Both the position numbers and the translations under genes were made by a program. Below the pieces are notes generated by a model, which did not search any database, had not been told where the DNA came from, and saw nothing but the letters and a program-made list of their open reading frames with translations. 64,000 nucleotides of DNA from Paraburkholderia franconis (GTDB taxonomy: Bacteria > Pseudomonadota > Gammaproteobacteria > Burkholderiales > Burkholderiaceae): the NCBI RefSeq assembly GCF_009362735.1, contig NZ_WHNP01000004.1:278481-342480 (forward strand). The letters run 5' to 3'. This document shows positions 26,337 to 34,357 of the stretch, one piece after another (position 1 is the stretch's first letter; each line of letters opens with the position of its first letter).

Positions 26337-27086
26337 TCACTGATGCATGCCGATCTCACAGGAATGATCGAGCAATCCTTCCGCCGTACCGCTGCCATCG
26401 TCGAGTTCGAGCCCGCTATTCACGACGAGCCAGCCGTCGTTATCCGATGGGCCCGCGCCCGTCACGAGGATGGTCTGCTGCGCCATCGCATCGCTGCCTT
26501 GACGGTCGCGCGCGACGATGCGAAACGGGTCGCTGTCGCCCGTCAGCGAGAGGACGCGCATCACGCGATACCGGTTGCCGTCGAGCGTCGTCCATTGCCA
26601 TTTGCCCGGCTCCGCCGTGCGGTAGCGCGCGAGGTCCTTGATGATGCCGTCGTGCATGCAGTCCATATGGATATGCAACTGCTGCTGCGTGCGGCGGTAC
26701 TTCGAGTTGATTTCGAGTCCGAGCTGATTGGGCGGGAACGTCAGGCCGATGCGCGAGCCGACATACTGCCGCGCATTCCACGCATCGGCCCAATACTCGG
26801 GCGCATGGGTGTCGAGCACGCTCGGGCTTTCGATACCCATCACGCGGTCCGTCGGAATCAGCAGATATTGCGTGTTGCCGTTGATGTCCTTCAGGATCGC
26901 ATAGCGTTTCGAGAGATCGACGGTCGTGCAGAAGCCGGGGCTGCCGGACGCGCGCGCAGCAGGTACGCATTGACGGTTGACGATCGACCAGAGCGCATTG
27001 GGGTCGGCGGCCGCGATGATCGCGCAGCCCGATGTGCAAAGCGCGACGGCCAGCGCGGCCAGGTGTCGAAGACGTGGTCGGATCAT
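26337..27086 (-). CDS. cdh: CDP-diacylglycerol diphosphatase
   Basis: A 249-residue exported or membrane-anchored hydrolase that splits CDP-diacylglycerol into CMP and phosphatidate. A hydrophobic N-terminus with CTSGC could be a lipobox. Family motifs are RYAILKDINGNTQYLLIPTD, the HIT-like active site QLHIHMDC and the C-terminal HSCEIG. The length equals that of E. coli Cdh (about 250). It is 15 bp downstream of the amidase gene on the same strand and may be co-transcribed, though no functional link is apparent. Confidence 0.87.
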   Translation of the reverse strand: MIRPRLRHLAALAVALCTSGCAIIAAADPNALWSIVNRQCVPAARASGSPGFCTTVDLSKRYAILKDINGNTQYLLIPTDRVMGIESPSVLDTHAPEYWADAWNARQYVGSRIGLTFPPNQLGLEINSKYRRTQQQLHIHMDCMHDGIIKDLARYRTAEPGKWQWTTLDGNRYRVMRVLSLTGDSDPFRIVARDRQGSDAMAQQTILVTGAGPSDNDGWLVVNSGLELDDGSGTAEGLLDHSCEIGMHQ

Positions 27087-27101
27087 TGCAGCGTGTGGAT
27101 G

Positions 27102-28556
27102 TCAGATGGTGGGCGCCGGAACCGCGCCGAGCACCGCCTCGAATGCGATGCCGATCGCGAGCAGCCGCCGGTCGCTGCCGAGCGGCCCATCGATTTCGAT
27201 GCCCACGGGCAAGCCGTCGCGCGTCAGGCCCGCAGGCAGCGACAGGCCCGGAATGCCCGCGTTGCTCGCGGGATCGGTATTGCGCAAGTAGGCGGTCATT
27301 TCGTCGATGGCAGGGGCGCCGTCGATCGACACGACGGACGAGCCGTTCACTTCGTCGAGCGGCGCCGCGACGAGCCGCGTGGTCGGGAAGATCAGTGCGT
27401 CGAGGCGCCCGGAAGCGAACGTGTCCGCGTAATGCTGCTGCAATCGCGGACGCCAGAGAGACATGGCGTCGTGATACTGCTGCGCGAGCGCATGCGCCAT
27501 CACCACGTCGTACACGTCACGCACATCGGGGCTCGCGATGTGCGCCGCGACTTGGGCGATGGTCTTGACGGGCGCATCGTTCGCGACGAGATACTCGCGC
27601 ACGTCGTCGAACGCTTCGTGAATCGCAACCGGGCCGCCTGTCTGGTCATTCAGGTGCAGCAACTCCGGCATGTGGACGGGCACGAACGTGACACCCGCCG
27701 CTTCGAGCTTCTTGAGCGCGGCGCGCGCGGCGTCTTCCGTCGCGTGTTCCAGATCGGCCCACAGCGGCGAAGGCAAGCCGATGCGCAGCGCCGACAGCTG
27801 CACGTCGGGCAAGGCCGTGTCGCCCGTGATCACGCCGTCGAGCAGTGCGACGTCCGCGACGGTGCGCGCCATCGGCCCGACGGTATCGCGCGTATGGCTG
27901 ATGGGAACCACGGCTTGCGGATCGTGATAGCGGCGCTCGCCGCCGCCATTGCCGACGGACGGGCGAAAGCCGGCGATGCCCGTAAGCGCGGCGGGAATGC
28001 GCGTCGAGCCGCCCGTATCGCTGCCGAGCCCCGCCGTCGACATGCGCGCGGCAACGGCAACGGCCGTGCCGCCCGACGAGCCGCCCGCGATCAGCGACGG
28101 GTCGTACGGGTTGCGCACCGGGCCTGCGTGCGAGGCCAGATTCGTGCTGGTGATGCCGAACGCGAGTTCGTGCATGTTGGTCTTGCCGAGCACGATCGCG
28201 CCCGCATCGACGAGCTTGCGCACGGAAGGCGCGTCGGTCTTCGGCTTGAAGCCGTCGAGCGCGGGCGTGCCGGCTGAAGTCAGCAGCCCCGCCGTGTTGA
28301 TGTTGTCCTTGATGACGACGGGCAGCCCGGCGAGCGGAAGGCGGGCTTTCTCGTCGGGCGTCAATGCGTCGATGCGCTTCGCGGCGGCCAGCGCGCCTTC
28401 CATGTCGAGCGCCGTGAACGCGTTGAGCGTCGCGAGCGCGGCGGCGCGCGCGAGCAGCGTCGCGACGTAATCGGTTGCATTGAGCCGGCCCGACTGGATG
28501 GCGGCGACGGCTTGCGTTGCCGTCAGCGCGAGTTGTTCATCGACGGTCCATCGCAT
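27102..28556 (-). CDS. Amidase (amidase-signature family)
   Basis: A 484-residue amidase with the Ser-cisSer-Lys triad: the Lys is in VIKDNINTAG, the cis-Ser in GGSSGGTAVAVAA, and the nucleophile Ser in GSDTGGSTRIPA. It hydrolyses a carboxamide, with specificity unknown; GatA is unlikely because GatB and GatC are absent and the sequence resembles the catabolic and peptide-amidase group. The protein lacks a clear signal peptide. Confidence 0.87.
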   Translation of the reverse strand: MRWTVDEQLALTATQAVAAIQSGRLNATDYVATLLARAAALATLNAFTALDMEGALAAAKRIDALTPDEKARLPLAGLPVVIKDNINTAGLLTSAGTPALDGFKPKTDAPSVRKLVDAGAIVLGKTNMHELAFGITSTNLASHAGPVRNPYDPSLIAGGSSGGTAVAVAARMSTAGLGSDTGGSTRIPAALTGIAGFRPSVGNGGGERRYHDPQAVVPISHTRDTVGPMARTVADVALLDGVITGDTALPDVQLSALRIGLPSPLWADLEHATEDAARAALKKLEAAGVTFVPVHMPELLHLNDQTGGPVAIHEAFDDVREYLVANDAPVKTIAQVAAHIASPDVRDVYDVVMAHALAQQYHDAMSLWRPRLQQHYADTFASGRLDALIFPTTRLVAAPLDEVNGSSVVSIDGAPAIDEMTAYLRNTDPASNAGIPGLSLPAGLTRDGLPVGIEIDGPLGSDRRLLAIGIAFEAVLGAVPAPTI

Positions 28557-28638
28557 GTAGTGTGTCCCCCTCGGTTCGACGGCGCGTTGCGCCGCGCGAC
28601 GTGTCGTGAATGCGCCCGTGCCCGAGCGCGCGGCACGC

Positions 28639-29538
28639 TTACTTGCGCGTGAACAGCAGCGCGAGGCGCGCGAGCCTCGGAACGAGCGTCGGACGAACGA
28701 GCCGTGTGTCGTAGCCGCTCATTCGTTGGTCGTTTTCCTGAAGGCAGAGTTCGATCAGCTGACGCGCCGAGAGCGCCTGGCCGATCGTCGAACTATTGGC
28801 AGCCAGAAAGTTCGAGTCGTGCGCGACGCCGTCGGCATCGATGCCCTTCGCGATCGCGACGCGGTCCCAGATCAGCTTGATCCAGATTGCGCCGACACGC
28901 AACGCATGCCACGGACGCCGCCACCACGGCATCGTGCGCCGATACCACGCGACCCAGTTGACGAAAAAAAGAATGTGGCGCGCTTCTTCCTGGATCACGG
29001 GCTCGAATGTTTCGACCAGTTCTGCCGGGAAATAGCCCGACAGCTGCGCGGAGCGAAACAGCCCGAACGCGAAGAAGCTGTCGATGCACTCGCTGTAGCC
29101 GGTGAACATCCACGCCCATTCGGCGTCGCGCGGCGCGGGGTAATGGGGCTCGGGCGCGAGCTTGATGCCGTACGCGGCGACGAGCCGGGACAAAACGTGC
29201 TTGTGGCGCGCCTCTTCGGCCGCGTCCATTTCGATTGCTTCGCGCACCAAAGGGTCTTGCACCTGGGCCGCATATGTGGCGACCCGGATCGACGCGCGGC
29301 CTTCCGTCTGCACGGCGATGTCCCAGATGGGCAGCGACGTGATGCGCTTGAGCGCGTCGGCGGGCAATGGCGGCCAGTCGATGACGGCTGGCTTGTACGG
29401 GTTGTGAGTTTCCAGCAGCATCCGGCAGAACATCTGCTTGTGTTCTTCGGAGCCGATGGGCATGCGCGCGTGTCCGTGGAACGTCCAGTGACGCAGCGCG
29501 CGATCGTGATCGGCTTCTGTTATCAGGGTGTCGGACAT
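28639..29538 (-). CDS. Ferritin-like diiron protein (unknown function)
   Basis: A 299-residue protein with two E-E-x-R-H motifs (AAEEARHKHVLSR near residue 105 and QEEARHILFFVNWVAWYR near 180), the pattern of a ferritin-like four-helix diiron site. The metal helices are preceded by an aromatic-rich N-terminus. Such proteins include oxidases, hydroxylases and uncharacterised Burkholderia proteins; I cannot name the substrate. It is a single gene upstream of the amidase on the same strand, with a gap of 82 bp. Confidence 0.75.
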   Translation of the reverse strand: MSDTLITEADHDRALRHWTFHGHARMPIGSEEHKQMFCRMLLETHNPYKPAVIDWPPLPADALKRITSLPIWDIAVQTEGRASIRVATYAAQVQDPLVREAIEMDAAEEARHKHVLSRLVAAYGIKLAPEPHYPAPRDAEWAWMFTGYSECIDSFFAFGLFRSAQLSGYFPAELVETFEPVIQEEARHILFFVNWVAWYRRTMPWWRRPWHALRVGAIWIKLIWDRVAIAKGIDADGVAHDSNFLAANSSTIGQALSARQLIELCLQENDQRMSGYDTRLVRPTLVPRLARLALLFTRK

Positions 29539-29676
29539 GACAGGCGAATACTTTGGCGAGTTATTCCGCCTATTCTGTCATACCCCGTCAATCTGTGGCG
29601 TGGAGCGGGCGCTTACCGTAGTGCCGCACGCATTTTCGCGCTGCGCGGCGTGAAAAATTGCAATGCAGTATTGCGC

Positions 29677-29904
29677 TCACTGCTGACTGTCGACCCACAG
29701 GCGCCCCCAGCGAAACGCATACGCGAGCGCGTGTTCTTCGTCGAAGAAGTAGTCGAGCGCGTCGAACGAATACGCGTGTCCGTCGTTGGCGGCCGTGGCC
29801 TTTTCGATCGTGAGATTCGCTGCGAAGAGCCCGTTGGGCAGGCGCTGCGCAGCGGGGGCTACTTCATAGCCTTTGTAGCGGATGTGTCGGTTCATCGGTT
29901 TCAT
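29677..29904 (-). CDS. Small hypothetical protein (75 residues)
   Basis: Starts MKPMNRHIRYKGYEVAP and ends FRWGRLWVDSQQ. It is acidic and aromatic-rich (YSFDALDYFFDEEHALAYA) and looks like a folded small domain. GGGGAGG lies 10 bases before the ATG, which supports translation. No family recognised; small proteins of this style are common in this bacterial group. Confidence 0.65.
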   Translation of the reverse strand: MKPMNRHIRYKGYEVAPAAQRLPNGLFAANLTIEKATAANDGHAYSFDALDYFFDEEHALAYAFRWGRLWVDSQQ

Positions 29905-30091
29905 GTTCGATCGCCTCCCCGCGGCGGATTGCGCGCAGCGCGGCGATCAGTCGAGTGAAGCGGGCAGGGACTAGCGTAGGCTGTGCCGTGTAGCGCGTGA
30001 ACCAATCTTTCGTCGCAAGCAAATCACGGGTGGCCGGGAACGGTCTTCGAAGATCTGGATGTGGCGTTATCGCGTGCGTTGTCGCGATCAT
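29864..30091 (-). CDS. Possible small hypothetical protein overlapping the next gene
   Basis: A 75-codon frame whose end overlaps the preceding small gene by 41 bp in another frame. The sequence PDLRRPFPATRDLLATKDWF and ARFTRLIAALRAIRRGEAI has a reasonable composition, but there is no ribosome site before the ATG and a longer version is possible. Coupling with the downstream small gene would explain the overlap. Without it the stretch 29905-30295 is empty. Confidence 0.3.
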   Translation of the reverse strand: MIATTHAITPHPDLRRPFPATRDLLATKDWFTRYTAQPTLVPARFTRLIAALRAIRRGEAIEHETDEPTHPLQRL

Positions 30092-30295
30092 CGGGCGGCG
30101 AGGGGGCCGTGTCTGTTGTTTGGGCCACGATGGCGGGCCCAGGTGTGTTGGCGAGCGCACGCAGCGCGCGTGCGTCAACAGGGCCGCACGCTGTCAGCCT
30201 GGCGATGGGGCAGACCGAAGTGCATGGCGCGCATGTGTGAATGCGATGCGCCGCCGCATCGCGCTACTTTGCGACGGCGTCGGTCGGCACTCGTG

Positions 30296-30985
30296 TCAGT
30301 TCGCGAGTGCGAGCGCCTTGCGGGTGTGCGTTTCGTCGGCGGGGTCCGGCGTCGCGGCGGCCAGATGCGATGCGGCGCTCGCGTGCTGCAAGTGTTGCGA
30401 GTGCGAGCGGAACGCGAGCGCGAATTGCGCGGCCTGCTGGCCGACCATCGACAGCTGTTCGACGACCTTCGGATCGGAGCACGTATCGGCCGTATCGAAG
30501 CGTGTTTCGAGCGTATTGATGCCCGCGCCGAACGGCGTCGGCCAGCCGCGCAGCGCGTGCACGATCGAGCGCAGCGACGTCAGCACCGAGCCCGCCGCCT
30601 GCCATCCATACGCGGTGACGATGCAGCCGACTGCACGGCCGTCGAGATAGGGCCGCGCTTCGCCGCGCAATTCTTCGAGCGTATCGAGCGCGTTCTTCAC
30701 GAGACCCGACACGCCGCCGTGATAGCCGGGCGTCGCGATGACGAGGGCATCGGCGTGACGGACGGCCTCGATGAGCTCGAGCTGTTCGTCGGTGCGATGC
30801 GTGCTTTCGGGCGCATAGTGCGGCAGGCTATGCAGGAACGTGCCGCCGAAGAGGCGCGTGCGCGCGCCGGCCTGCTCCGCGCCGCGCAGTGCGAATCCGA
30901 GCGCGCGCTCGGTGGACGACGCGGCGCGCGTGGTGCCGCCGATGCCGATCACGAGCGGGCGGCGGTTCTGATCGAAACGGGTCAA
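30296..30985 (-). CDS. NADPH-dependent FMN reductase family protein (TTG start)
   Basis: A 229-residue flavodoxin-fold protein. GIGGTTRAASSTERAL is the phosphate-binding loop for FMN, and ATPGYHGGVSGLVKNALDTLEEL is the family signature. Members reduce FMN, quinones or azo compounds with NAD(P)H. The first residue is encoded by TTG at 30985; AAGGAG lies seven bases before it, and the nearest in-frame ATG upstream would add 100 residues of non-homologous sequence. It is a single gene with a 60-residue Ala/His-rich tail. Confidence 0.82.
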   Translation of the reverse strand: MTRFDQNRRPLVIGIGGTTRAASSTERALGFALRGAEQAGARTRLFGGTFLHSLPHYAPESTHRTDEQLELIEAVRHADALVIATPGYHGGVSGLVKNALDTLEELRGEARPYLDGRAVGCIVTAYGWQAAGSVLTSLRSIVHALRGWPTPFGAGINTLETRFDTADTCSDPKVVEQLSMVGQQAAQFALAFRSHSQHLQHASAASHLAAATPDPADETHTRKALALAN

Positions 30986-31258
30986 CTGGATGCTCCTTGC
31001 TGCTGTGACGGCTGGCCGGATGCACGGTCGACAACTGACGTGTTTTCCATGCGAACGGCGCGTGAACCTGAACTGCCATCTTAGTGACCGATGGTAGCAG
31101 CGCGAAACGACTTTTTGTTCTAACGATATAACGGGGAAAGGGTTTTTGGCCGCGCCCCGCCGGGTGGAATGCTTGTGCGAAAGGCTTCGTTGGCGGACAC
31201 GGGGACGGGCGTTATGATGGGCCCGTCTCCTCCATGAAAACTCCTTGACATGGGATTG

Positions 31259-31292
31259 GCCCCGGCTCGAAACGGACCGGGGCATTTTTTTT
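31259..31292 (+). terminator. Rho-independent terminator without an upstream plus-strand gene
   Basis: GCCCCGG pairs with CCGGGGC (7 bp, 11-nt loop) followed by eight T. No plus-strand gene ends here: upstream lie only the minus-strand FMN reductase and its leader. A second small hairpin (ACGGGC/GCCCGT, 31205-31226) and a four-codon frame ATG-AAA-ACT-CCT-TGA lie just before it. The terminator may close a short RNA. Confidence 0.7.
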
Positions 31293-31362
31293 GCGCGCTT
31301 TCGAATGCGCGCGATGTGCGATCAATGCGTGCGGCAGCGCAAAGGGCAGGCAACGGACAGGC

Positions 31363-32364
31363 CTATTGCGGCATCGGCACGATCCGCTGCACGGCGAGCG
31401 AGTTGTCCTGCGCCGTTTGCTCGCGCGCGTCGGGCGTGACGCACACGTCGTCTCCCTGAAACGCCTCGCGCCATACGAAGCCGTTCTTGCAGGTGTTCGG
31501 CCCGTATGCGCCGCCTGTCGGCGAGCGGTTGTCGGCGGCGGCCCTGTTTTCAGCGTAGACGCGCGCCTGCGTATCGGGCGTCACGCAGATGCGGTCGCCG
31601 GGCCGCGCCTGTCGCCACACGTAGCCCTTGATGCACGCGCCGCGCAGATGCGCGCGCCGTTGCAGCTCGACCCTCGATATGACGCCACTCGCGGCGGGAC
31701 GATCGACGGCAACGGAAGCCGGCGATGCGAGCGCGTCCTCGACGGCGGGCGCGTGCTGGCTGGAACCCGACATCTTGAGCAGCACGGCGCCCGTCAGTCC
31801 CACGGCGGCCAGCGCGCCGACGATCGGCAGCAGCCGCGTGCGCCGCTTCGTCTCAACCGGCTTTTCGGGAGCAGGCGGCGCGGCAGGCGTCGTGTCCTTC
31901 TCTGCGCCCGCATGCCCGCGCAATGCGTTGATCAGCAGTTGCACGTCGCTGTCCCATCTCGCGTGCGTCAGCTCGATCGAATTGCGATAGGCGAGATCCT
32001 TGATGTCGTCGGGCAGGTCGGCTTCCTGCGGCATCGTCGCGCCTTGCACGAGCACGGGGATCAGCGTCACGCCGCGCTTGAGCGCCGACGACGTTTCGAG
32101 CCGCACGAAGTCGTTCGGATTGTCGAGCCGCCGCTTGCCGTCCTTGCCGGTAACGGTGAGCCACGTGCGTCCGATCAGCGAGAGCACGACGCCGCACTGG
32201 TCGATATTCGTCTCGATCGCGCGCCGGAAATCGGCGCCCGGTTCGATCGTCGCGACGTCCATGAACACCATCTGCTCGCCGAACACTTCGCGCAACGATT
32301 CGAACAGACGCCCCGCCTGGCCTTCCGAGTCTTCGCGCCTATAACTGATGAAAATGGGCCGCAT
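31363..32364 (-). CDS. TIR-domain membrane protein with C-terminal Cys repeats
   Basis: A 333-residue protein. An N-terminal TIR domain (PIFISYRREDSEGQAGRLFE, then GVVLSLIGRTWL) carries a Glu at about residue 90 (FVRLETSSAL), the usual NADase glutamate of bacterial TIRs. A Pro/Lys linker leads to one membrane helix (about 178-196). Outside it are two copies (about 244-280 and 292-328) of C-x-x-G-[YF]-V-W-R-x-A-x-x-x-D-x-[IV]-C-V-T-P, each with two Cys that may pair. So a cytoplasmic TIR is tied to a likely periplasmic sensor. It is divergent from the SLOG-like gene at 32725. A defence role is an inference; NAD cleavage is untested. Confidence 0.8.
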   Translation of the reverse strand: MRPIFISYRREDSEGQAGRLFESLREVFGEQMVFMDVATIEPGADFRRAIETNIDQCGVVLSLIGRTWLTVTGKDGKRRLDNPNDFVRLETSSALKRGVTLIPVLVQGATMPQEADLPDDIKDLAYRNSIELTHARWDSDVQLLINALRGHAGAEKDTTPAAPPAPEKPVETKRRTRLLPIVGALAAVGLTGAVLLKMSGSSQHAPAVEDALASPASVAVDRPAASGVISRVELQRRAHLRGACIKGYVWRQARPGDRICVTPDTQARVYAENRAAADNRSPTGGAYGPNTCKNGFVWREAFQGDDVCVTPDAREQTAQDNSLAVQRIVPMPQ

Positions 32365-32579
32365 CGAACGATTCCTCCCTCAACGGGTTGAACGGCGAGC
32401 CGAACCTGCAATTCAAAGCCTTTTCATTAAAGCAGAGCGATGCGTGTCGTGTCAGGAATGCAAGCGGGCATCCCCGCCCGCAATGCGGACGTTATGTGCG
32501 GCAGCCAACCGACCGCGCCGCGCAAAGCGGATAAGGCTTTCCGGCCGATGCGCGCATGGCGTTGGATATGTCCGTTGTG

Positions 32580-32642
32580 TTCAATGCGTTCAATGCGTTC
32601 GATGCGGCCGATGCGGCCGATGCGTCCGATGCGTCCGATGCC
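32580..32642. repeat. 9-bp tandem repeat, seven copies
   Basis: Seven units of (T/G)(T/C)C(A/G)ATGCG: two TTCAATGCG, one TTCGATGCG, two GCCGATGCG, one TCCGATGCG and one TCCGATGCC. The array lies in the divergent promoter region between the TIR gene and the SLOG-like gene, where length changes could alter spacing. The rest of the 360-bp interval holds no gene I can support. Confidence 0.85.
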
Positions 32643-32724
32643 GCGTTGCGCGTGAACGAATGCTTCTGCGAGGCGTTCGCGCAAGGCCATATCGAATGCG
32701 CGCGGTTCCTGGAGATCGAATCGG

Positions 32725-33309
32725 ATGACGGCCGACGTGGCAGACCAGGTCGTGCTTTTCTCCGGCCACATGATCGATGCGCCGGGGCGGCCCATCGAGC
32801 GCTTTCCGGAGAGACTCGCGCCGCGCGTCGCGCAGGCGATCGGCGACGAGCTGGACGCGATACGCGCCGGCGGCGCGGATATCGGACTGTGCGGCGCCGC
32901 TTGCGGAAGCGATCTGCTGTTCGCCGTCGCGGCGCTCGAACGGCATATGACGTTGCGCATTCATCTGCCTTTCGACGAGCGAGCGTTCATCGAGCGCTCC
33001 GTTGCGATCGGCGGCGAGCGATGGGTCGAGCTTTATCGACGCGTCACGGAGGCGGCGACCTGCATCGTTGCCGACGACGTGCTGGGTCCGCTGCCGCCGG
33101 GCGCCGATCCGTTCACGCGCAACAATCTGCTGATGCTGTCGGAAGCGAGGCGGTTCGGCGCGCGAGCGTTCGCGTTCGTGTGCGTGTGGGACGGTCAGCC
33201 CGGCGACGGGCCGGGCGGCACCGCGCATCTGGCTAGCGCCGTGCGGGCGGCTCACGGCGAAGTGCGCATCATCGATATCCGTGCGCTTGCACCTGGGCCG
33301 GGAGCATGA
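32725..33309 (+). CDS. Rossmann-like (possible SLOG-type) sensor protein of the CHAT island
   Basis: A 194-residue protein starting VVLFSGHMIDAPGRPIERFP, followed by DIGLCGAACGSDLLFAVAALE and MTLRIHLPFDERAFIERSVA. A Gly-rich GxACGSD loop after a beta strand, plus the FSGH start, resembles LOG/SLOG-type nucleotide-ligand sensor domains known from bacterial conflict systems, but I assign it at low certainty. No signal peptide or membrane helix is present. It is the first plus-strand gene of the run that leads to the CHAT protease, 244 bp before the lysozyme-like gene. Confidence 0.55.
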   Translation: MTADVADQVVLFSGHMIDAPGRPIERFPERLAPRVAQAIGDELDAIRAGGADIGLCGAACGSDLLFAVAALERHMTLRIHLPFDERAFIERSVAIGGERWVELYRRVTEAATCIVADDVLGPLPPGADPFTRNNLLMLSEARRFGARAFAFVCVWDGQPGDGPGGTAHLASAVRAAHGEVRIIDIRALAPGPGA

Positions 33310-33552
33310 CGCACGAGCTTCGTTTCCGCGCGCAATGATCGCCCTAAACGGCGGGTGAAAAGCCAACTTCGGACGCGCTACCAGACCCCGCACGCCGCGC
33401 TCTGTTCGGCATCGCGCAAAATCCGCAAACTCACCTTGGCAAGTCAGCCCGCTTTGCTATGCTCATTGAAGCCTGGGCAAGCCTGCCGATCGCCCAGGCG
33501 CAGACGCGCTGCGCGCACGCGCCGGATTTTCGCGCTCATCGGGAGCCTCGCC

Positions 33553-34308
33553 ATGAATGCGTTCGACACGCTGCTTGCGCAAACCCTCAGCTCGCCCGAT
33601 CTGCTCTCGGACACCGCAGGCAACGAAGAGCGCCAGGCGTACGACGAGGAGCATCCCGTCACGCTGCCCGTGCGCCGCGCCGCATTGCCTGCGATTTCCG
33701 ACCGGGCCGTCGAGCTGATCGTCACGTTCGAGGTCACGAGCGAGGCCGTGTACAACCGGCTCTACGTGCATCCCGTCTGGCCGCAAGGGCAATCGGGATG
33801 CACGATCGGCGTCGGCTATGACCTGGGCTACGTGGACGCCCAACGGATGACGGCCGACTGGAACGCCGCGCAACTGGCCGCCGCCGACATCGCGCTGCTC
33901 GCGCGCGTATGCGGGCTCAAGGGCACGGCCGCGCAACAGGCGCTCGCGAACGTGAGGTCGGTGAACGTGCCGTTCGCGGCGGCGAACACGGTGTTCAGGC
34001 AGGTGACGCTGCAACGCACGATTGCGCAGACGATTGCCGCGCTGCCCAAAGCCGATCAGTTGAAACCCGATTGCCTCGGTGCGCTGGTCTCGCTCGTCTA
34101 CAACCGTGGCGCGTCGTTCGCGGCCGCGGGCGACCGCTACACCGAAATGCGCGCGATCGCAGCCGACGTCGCCAACGGCAATCTCGCCGACATCCCGGCG
34201 CAGTTCCGCGCGATGAAGCGGCTGTGGCAGAACCAGCCGAACATGCAGGGCCTCGTGCGCCGCCGCGAGCTGGAGGCGCTGCTGTTCGAACAGGGATTGA
34301 GCAGCTGA
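33553..34308 (+). CDS. Lysozyme-fold (GH24/pesticin-like) protein, cytoplasmic
   Basis: A 251-residue protein. The muramidase signature is visible: a catalytic Glu in LIVTFEVTSEAVYNRL, then GCTIGVGYDLGYV, the Thr/Asp motif of T4-lysozyme-like enzymes, and ALVSLVYNRGASF near the C-terminus, also typical of phage lysozymes. There is no signal peptide or signal-anchor helix, so release would need lysis or another carrier. It sits 49 bp before the CHAT gene and in the same direction. I chose the ATG at 33553 (MNAFDTLLAQ), since the upstream extension is low complexity and Arg-rich. Confidence 0.75.
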   Translation: MNAFDTLLAQTLSSPDLLSDTAGNEERQAYDEEHPVTLPVRRAALPAISDRAVELIVTFEVTSEAVYNRLYVHPVWPQGQSGCTIGVGYDLGYVDAQRMTADWNAAQLAAADIALLARVCGLKGTAAQQALANVRSVNVPFAAANTVFRQVTLQRTIAQTIAALPKADQLKPDCLGALVSLVYNRGASFAAAGDRYTEMRAIAADVANGNLADIPAQFRAMKRLWQNQPNMQGLVRRRELEALLFEQGLSS

Positions 34309-34357
34309 CACGCCCGCTGTCGACGAACCGCGGCGGGTTCGCGCAACGACGGGCCCG

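Noticed and set aside
31245..31268. TTGACA at 31245 as a -35 promoter box
   Set aside because: No -10 box at 16-18 bp distance; the site overlaps a terminator stem instead.
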